Below, in pieces: positions 58,970 through 64,000 of a DNA stretch of 64,000 bases. The translations under genes and the position numbers were made by a program. Under the pieces are notes generated by a model. The model saw only the letters and a list, made by a program, of their open reading frames with translations, searched no databases and was not told where the DNA came from. Each line of letters begins with the position of its first letter. Within the stretch, counting starts at the first letter, position 1. Origin of the DNA: Phoronis australis (lineage: Eukaryota; Phoronida; Phoronidae); assembly GCA_002633005.1 (NCBI GenBank), contig NMRA01000216.1:468441-532440 (forward strand), written 5' to 3'.

Positions 58970-59330
58970 TTTTTAGTGAAATTTAGCAAAAAAAAGAAAG
59001 GTACACGGATAGCAAAACAACAGTATCAATAACGTGATCAAATTTTATTTGATATAAATTTCAATGTAACATATCAGAAACGCTGTTACAGATTTCTAAA
59101 ATATTGTTTCGTTTTGTTTTAGGCAACTGTGAAGATTTTTCATGGAAATTATGAAAGTTCTATTTTCTGGTAGCCATGTTGAAGTTGAACACATTAAAAG
59201 CAGTTCCTAACAGTGTTTTTGAGAATAGAGCGTAAAGGCTAGTATATGGAAGTATCACATGAATCCGAATCAGCTATCTTTGATATATGATGTTCCAAAG
59301 TCAGCCAAATTTGGAATTTCATGGAGCTCT
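58970..59330 (+). repeat. dispersed repeat R6, copy e
   Basis: Directly follows the foldback element and aligns with 6893-7270 (ATCAATAACGTGA, ATTTTATTTGATATAAAT, ACGCTGTTACAG, TTCCTAACAGTGTTTTTG). Confidence 0.65.
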
Positions 59331-62300
59331 ACATAGCTTTTTATATTATTAAAATAGTCAGTAGGTAGTGCTACTGATGCAATCTTGGCTTTGTATCAGC
59401 CTCGTCCCCAAGCGTCACGATGGCAGTGATCTGTTTTATTATCTGAACAGAACGAGGACGGTAAACTGTTCACCTGTACATATGGGGGGTGTTTGTAAAA
59501 TAAATGCAAGGATTTTTTTAGCAGAGCACTTCGCACCAATGTTGTATGAAAATTTTCTGTGCCGCACTAGGCTTGATGAGTGCCATCTAGCGCATTGTCT
59601 CCATGTCATACCTTCACACAATCCTTTCAAATTCTAACACAACAACAATACAGAGCAGCTGATCAAAACGAACATTACTGACAGGTATCTCTTGATTAAG
59701 TTTGACTCTAGATGACAATGGCTTTCATTGTTAACCATTTGCACAGTATTTTTTTCCGCATTAGGACTTGCACATCGATTATCCAACATAATTGAAATTG
59801 AAACGGCCAGGTAGTTGTGTAATTCTGCAGGGTTGTGATTCCCACCTGCGAATCCAAGAACATAAGAATGAATTTGAATAAAATTATAGTTGAGCACAAC
59901 CAACCAGCAAGTTACAGGACAGATTCATCCAAAGAGTAAGCATGAGAATTTGCCGCTGTATGGAGTAAAAAAATGAAGAAATTTTGGGAAATTTGGATAT
60001 TTCCGAAATGTTAATCTCTTGCCAGCTTGCGTAGTAAACCTACAACTGACAACAGATGGATTTTGATATCGAAAAGCTCGCCTAAAACTCCTCACCACAA
60101 TGCTGGAACATAGCACCAATTTCATGTCCACAATAATCAACCAATCAAGTTACAAGATTATCGACACATTGAGAAATGCTAACATCCCATAGTTTACAGA
60201 ATGCTGCCATTTAAAGCAGACATGAAGGAAAGTAGCTGACACGGACCCGAAGTTCATACGCAGTTAAGTGCAATAAAAGTGCTCCTGCAACAGAAATACT
60301 GAAATTTCTCAAGGACAAGAAATGTGACCAGTATCATGCAAATAAACAAACAAATTTCAAAAGCAAAACTGCATAGATGACGAATTTCCGATTTTGCTGA
60401 GTGGAGTAAATACAAACCTCATGTCAAAAATAAATCTGAAATACTGCTCAAAAGCTTGGTTTTCTCCACTGTCTACAGCTGCAACTGACTGACTAGGGCT
60501 TCCACTAAGTTGTTCTAGTCAGACCATGAGTAATACCCCTGTTCACTGGGTCATCACAATCAATTCCATTCAGACACAATAAGGTTGTCAGCTGATGCCT
60601 CTGATGCTTTTGTCCCAGTGGCGCACCCTGGTGGGAAGCTCTGGGCTTACATTTGGCAGCAGACATTTTGGTGTTACAATGCCTTCACTCATTGTAAATG
60701 TCTTGTCTGAAATAAATCAAGCAAACCACTAATTTAGTATCATAACAATAACAGACATAATGTAAAACTTTTTCAGGGACTTTGGCACTATACTAAAGTT
60801 ACTAAATTTAGTAGCACAACCCAAAAAATAGCAACTCAGAGCATTCATCTGCGCCGCCCAACGAGATAAATTAATATATAGATTAATAGTGCCCACCCAT
60901 GTGTATCTCGTACAGCACAGATTCAATGATCATTATTTTAAACATTCCCAGTTGACAGGGTACTGTAGTAGCCTGCTGAGCTCTAGGCTAGGGCCAGCGT
61001 TTAGCAAAATATACAAATTTCATCAGAAACACTTGAAAAGTATCTTAAATGGTAACTTTAGATATGCCATCTGTACAGCTTTTTTGAATTTTGTAAATCG
61101 GTTTGACGGTTCTCGGGTTATTTAAATTTTAGAGCCTCAAAAAAGGCCCTTTTTTCATCAAACAACACCTAGAAATTTCAGGCCATAGAAAATGGTAGCT
61201 AGGCCTAAGTTTAGACACCTATATTTGAGAATCCATAGTTTACTGTGTTCCTATTTTTAAAAAACAAGATGGTGAGTTTTTTACAAGTAAGTTAACAACA
61301 TGGCATGGACACCAAACCACAAACTATTATATTTTATATGAACAAGAACAATAAAATTCACCATCGACTCGACTTGTGATGGGGCATTTTTGCCCCTGAA
61401 GCCAAGTTGAACAAAGGATGTTTTGAAAAGAGAGCAACTTATTACTTTGAAAATGACAGAACACTTCAAGAATTACTTTGGTTTATTGCCTTGTTTCTTT
61501 CGTTCTAACAGATTTTGAAACAAGCTATTGAAAACTATGAAAAATGGTAAAATTTCGCTCTTGCTGAATTTTGGCAATAAATAATTAGGTTTGCTCACCC
61601 TATCTAGGCTAGGGCCGGAGGTGCAAACCAAATCGAATGTTCTCCTCAATAGGACACACCTGCCATCTTTCATCTTGATACTTAAAGTTTGTCATGTGTA
61701 ATAATTTATCTCGTTGAGTCTATCTATTCGGGGCAGATACCTTCCACTAACCATGGCATGTGACGTACAGCAGACCATCTTCGCTAGACACGACCACCAA
61801 GTGCTAGATCAAGAATGTGCTGTCCCCTAGCGGAAACAGACTTGCTGAAAAGACTTGGCTGAAGAAATCAATGAGATAAATGTAGCTCACTGGAAAAGAC
61901 TTTGTCGTGGTTCAGATGTACGAGATCTGTTCACTGCTTTGAATTAAAAATTCTTTTGTAGTCTAATTTTCTATTATTTCCTGTCATTCTTCCTTTTATA
62001 TTCCACGCTACCTCGCGCATTTCTAGCTTCTGTAGTTGCGATGTTGTTTGGTAGGCTTCCCTGAAACAATGTTTCACAAGATGTGCTGACCTCTTTAGGT
62101 GACCATTAAAAGTCCAGACATTCTTAACAAATATTCAAAGACAAGTACACCACCCTTTGATGAGAAACTTTTGAAACTGGTGGCATTGCTTTTGCGACAA
62201 GTGAACGGTTTTAATTGCATACATTAATTACTCCACAGACTACCCAGTTGCCCTTTTACAAACTTGATTGGTTTTATTTTACATCCGAAGTTGCTTATAC

Positions 62301-62780
62301 GTACTTGATTCGATTATTGCTGTCGCTCTAAAATATTTCAAAGCAGTTTCAAGGTAACACTATTCAAAAATAAACTTTGGGAACTCGTTAAGATAATCCA
62401 TTCAATTTTTTTAAAACACGCAGATTGACGAGACGTATTATTCAGGCCTGAAGGAAGGTCAACGTTATTTAAGTAGTCACAAACCCGTTTGGCCCAAGAA
62501 GCGAACTTTTGATTTGGACTACTTACCGCTGTAAAACGTATCTCAAGTGTCAACTTGTTACTTGTTGAGATGAGAAGATTTCTGGGTTTGTTGAGAACTG
62601 ACCGCAGACGACGTGACACTTTAAACCATGCTCGACGTACTTGGCCTAAATGAAACGCCGTGCCAAGCGAACTTGGCCGGTACAAGAACAGGGTCTCAAC
62701 CAGTAACCAAATGACAGTTCCTTCTAAGCCTTTAAATCACAATACCTCCAAACAGTTGAGGAATGCATTCTTAGAATCCT
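59331..62780. other. no assigned gene
   Basis: Unassigned DNA. Open frames at 59368-59637 (plus) and 62338-62685 (minus) are modest in length, without motifs or clear splice sites. Confidence 0.4.
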
Positions 62781-63128
62781 ATGCTCCAATTTGACGAAAG
62801 AAGAATTAGGCCAGCGGCACTGAGTGGTTTAAATCCGTCAAAAGTTGGTTTTGTGACGGGAAGTGGGTTTGCTGTACAGGGCGTACCGTATTTTATAGTT
62901 GTTGAAAGGAACACTTCAATTCATAATACCTTGCACAAAAGCATTTGTACAAATAACGTTTGTACAAAAACATCTACAAGATGGACAGAGTGTCCGGACG
63001 GGTATGTAGTATCCTTAGCTATGAGCATGACAGTGGAGAAGGCTTTGGACACAACCAAAAAAAAGGAAAACGGCGCCGGCGTCCCGTGTGATGCGACTAA
63101 TATTTGTCTCTCGGACACAGTGGTTTGA
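62781..63128 (+). CDS. 115-codon open frame, coding status uncertain
   Basis: It lies in a less AT-rich, CpG-containing stretch (62.5-63.4 kb) where open frames also exist on the minus strand. The predicted peptide has a hydrophobic patch (GVPYFIVVE) and several cysteines, with no domain recognised. A GTATGT donor-like site lies inside it (63003). The elevated CpG may mark a promoter or exon region of a gene extending beyond the window. Confidence 0.25.
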   Translation: MLQFDERRIRPAALSGLNPSKVGFVTGSGFAVQGVPYFIVVERNTSIHNTLHKSICTNNVCTKTSTRWTECPDGYVVSLAMSMTVEKALDTTKKKENGAGVPCDATNICLSDTVV

Positions 63129-63378
63129 CCCACTCCTGCCGCGAGATACTAGATCGGCTTCAAATTATTATATTCCACGTGCCCTCCCCTGACTTTGCTT
63201 CCTGTAGTCATTCAGGATTTAAATGGGAGGGGGAGGCAGGAAACCCGGGATACCAAAAAATACGCCTTCGGCATGAGTTGCACGAACTTCGTGCAATATA
63301 TCATGGTGTCCTGCCCTTCATTTGTCACGATACCTAATACCCGTGCTCTTTCTTCTAACAACGTTGTAACACCTGAAA

Positions 63379-63540
63379 ATGGTCGGAGAAATAACTCACC
63401 GAAACATTGAAAATAGGCTAGAGGTTGACGTAAATAGACCCATTTATTTAAGAAATGATGTAACTACATCACCCTCTCAAATTAGCGGCCCTATCGAACG
63501 TTATGTTGAACATTTTAGTACTTTGGATACCGTAGGTTGA
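63379..63540 (+). CDS. 53-residue open frame, unrecognised
   Basis: Starts ATGGTCGGAG with an in-frame TAA four codons upstream and ends TGA. Composition is balanced (acidic and basic residues, RPIYLRND, ISGPIERYVEH) and more protein-like than typical for chance frames here. No motif is recognised. Confidence 0.3.
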   Translation: MVGEITHRNIENRLEVDVNRPIYLRNDVTTSPSQISGPIERYVEHFSTLDTVG

Positions 63541-64000
63541 AGAAAGAATGATAATTTGTTGTCGACATTACATTTTTTTAAAGTAGGACCTACAATTATA
63601 TTTCTCAAGTGTCCACAGTCTCAGCTTTTGAATTGCAAGTCGGTGAGAGGCTTGGTTTTTCCATGTGCAAAAATTAAGATTTGCTAGTAACAATATATTA
63701 TAATTTCCATTGACACTGAAGCACGATCTGAGCCACTTTTCTGCGATCAACACGCACAAGTCCAATTTTATTACACGGCTGTTGATACTTCTGTCTTCTG
63801 TTTGGTTAAAACTCAGATATTAGTCTATCTGGGGTTAAAAGAAAGCACACTAACTTCCAAAATGTGGCCATCTTGACCGGAGAGTCGTGGAATGTCACTT
63901 TTCATTCATGCCACCCGGACGTCAGATGTCGCTATTGGCGATGTGACCAACTGTAGCTTGCAGGATTCTCGACGACAGTACATCAAGGCAAATAAAACAT

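Overview
This is eukaryotic DNA, most likely from a marine or aquatic invertebrate animal. It is AT-rich and gene-poor, with GT-AG-type splice sites, small scattered coding exons, and a dense load of short inverted-repeat transposons, a tRNA-derived SINE and nested dispersed repeats. Nothing looks bacterial: there are no operons or Shine-Dalgarno-led genes, and long stretches have no coding sequence. I cannot name the species. The density of 5-bp-TSD elements, and three 0.64-1.26 kb near-identical tandem copies each joined by a single n, suggest a highly polymorphic genome assembled from mixed haplotypes.

Layout: 0.6-2.6 kb is a long-inverted-repeat composite element carrying a 1.3-kb repeat (called R1 here) rich in a CTCF-like motif. 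2.7-17.3 kb holds further dispersed repeats (R2, R6, R11), small inverted-repeat elements, a tRNA-derived SINE copy (12 kb) and a 1.1-kb element with perfect 27-bp terminal inverted repeats and a sequence gap (15.5-16.6 kb). A clear LIM-domain exon lies on the minus strand at 17.8-18.06 kb. 18.8-27.5 kb is repeats, two larger inverted-repeat elements (23.0-24.7 kb), an inverted second SINE copy and a cysteine-rich exon candidate. 27.5-36.5 kb is mostly unassigned AT-rich DNA with a few exon candidates. 36.9-42.8 kb is assembly duplicates plus an old R1 array into which R2 and a small element have inserted. 45.9-52.3 kb is the best gene neighbourhood: a minus-strand initial coding exon (46.3 kb) with duplicated exon-like modules upstream, and a divergent plus-strand 172-codon reading frame (49.0 kb) with a plausible terminal exon at 52.3 kb. 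52.7-53.2 kb is an unusual array of CACGTG-containing repeats. 53.5-54.8 kb is a second R1 copy with different terminal repeats and a large gap. The rest is unassigned DNA, a foldback element and a few small reading frames near the right end.

The genes cannot be tied into a pathway. Only the LIM exon belongs to a family I recognise. The clearest biology is the repeat content: several unrelated element families can be delimited by target-site duplications, and their nesting gives an insertion order (R1 array first, then R2 and the 140-bp R4 element into it). The CTCF-like motifs carried by R1 are the most interesting regulatory lead. I found no convincing new biological system beyond these repeats.
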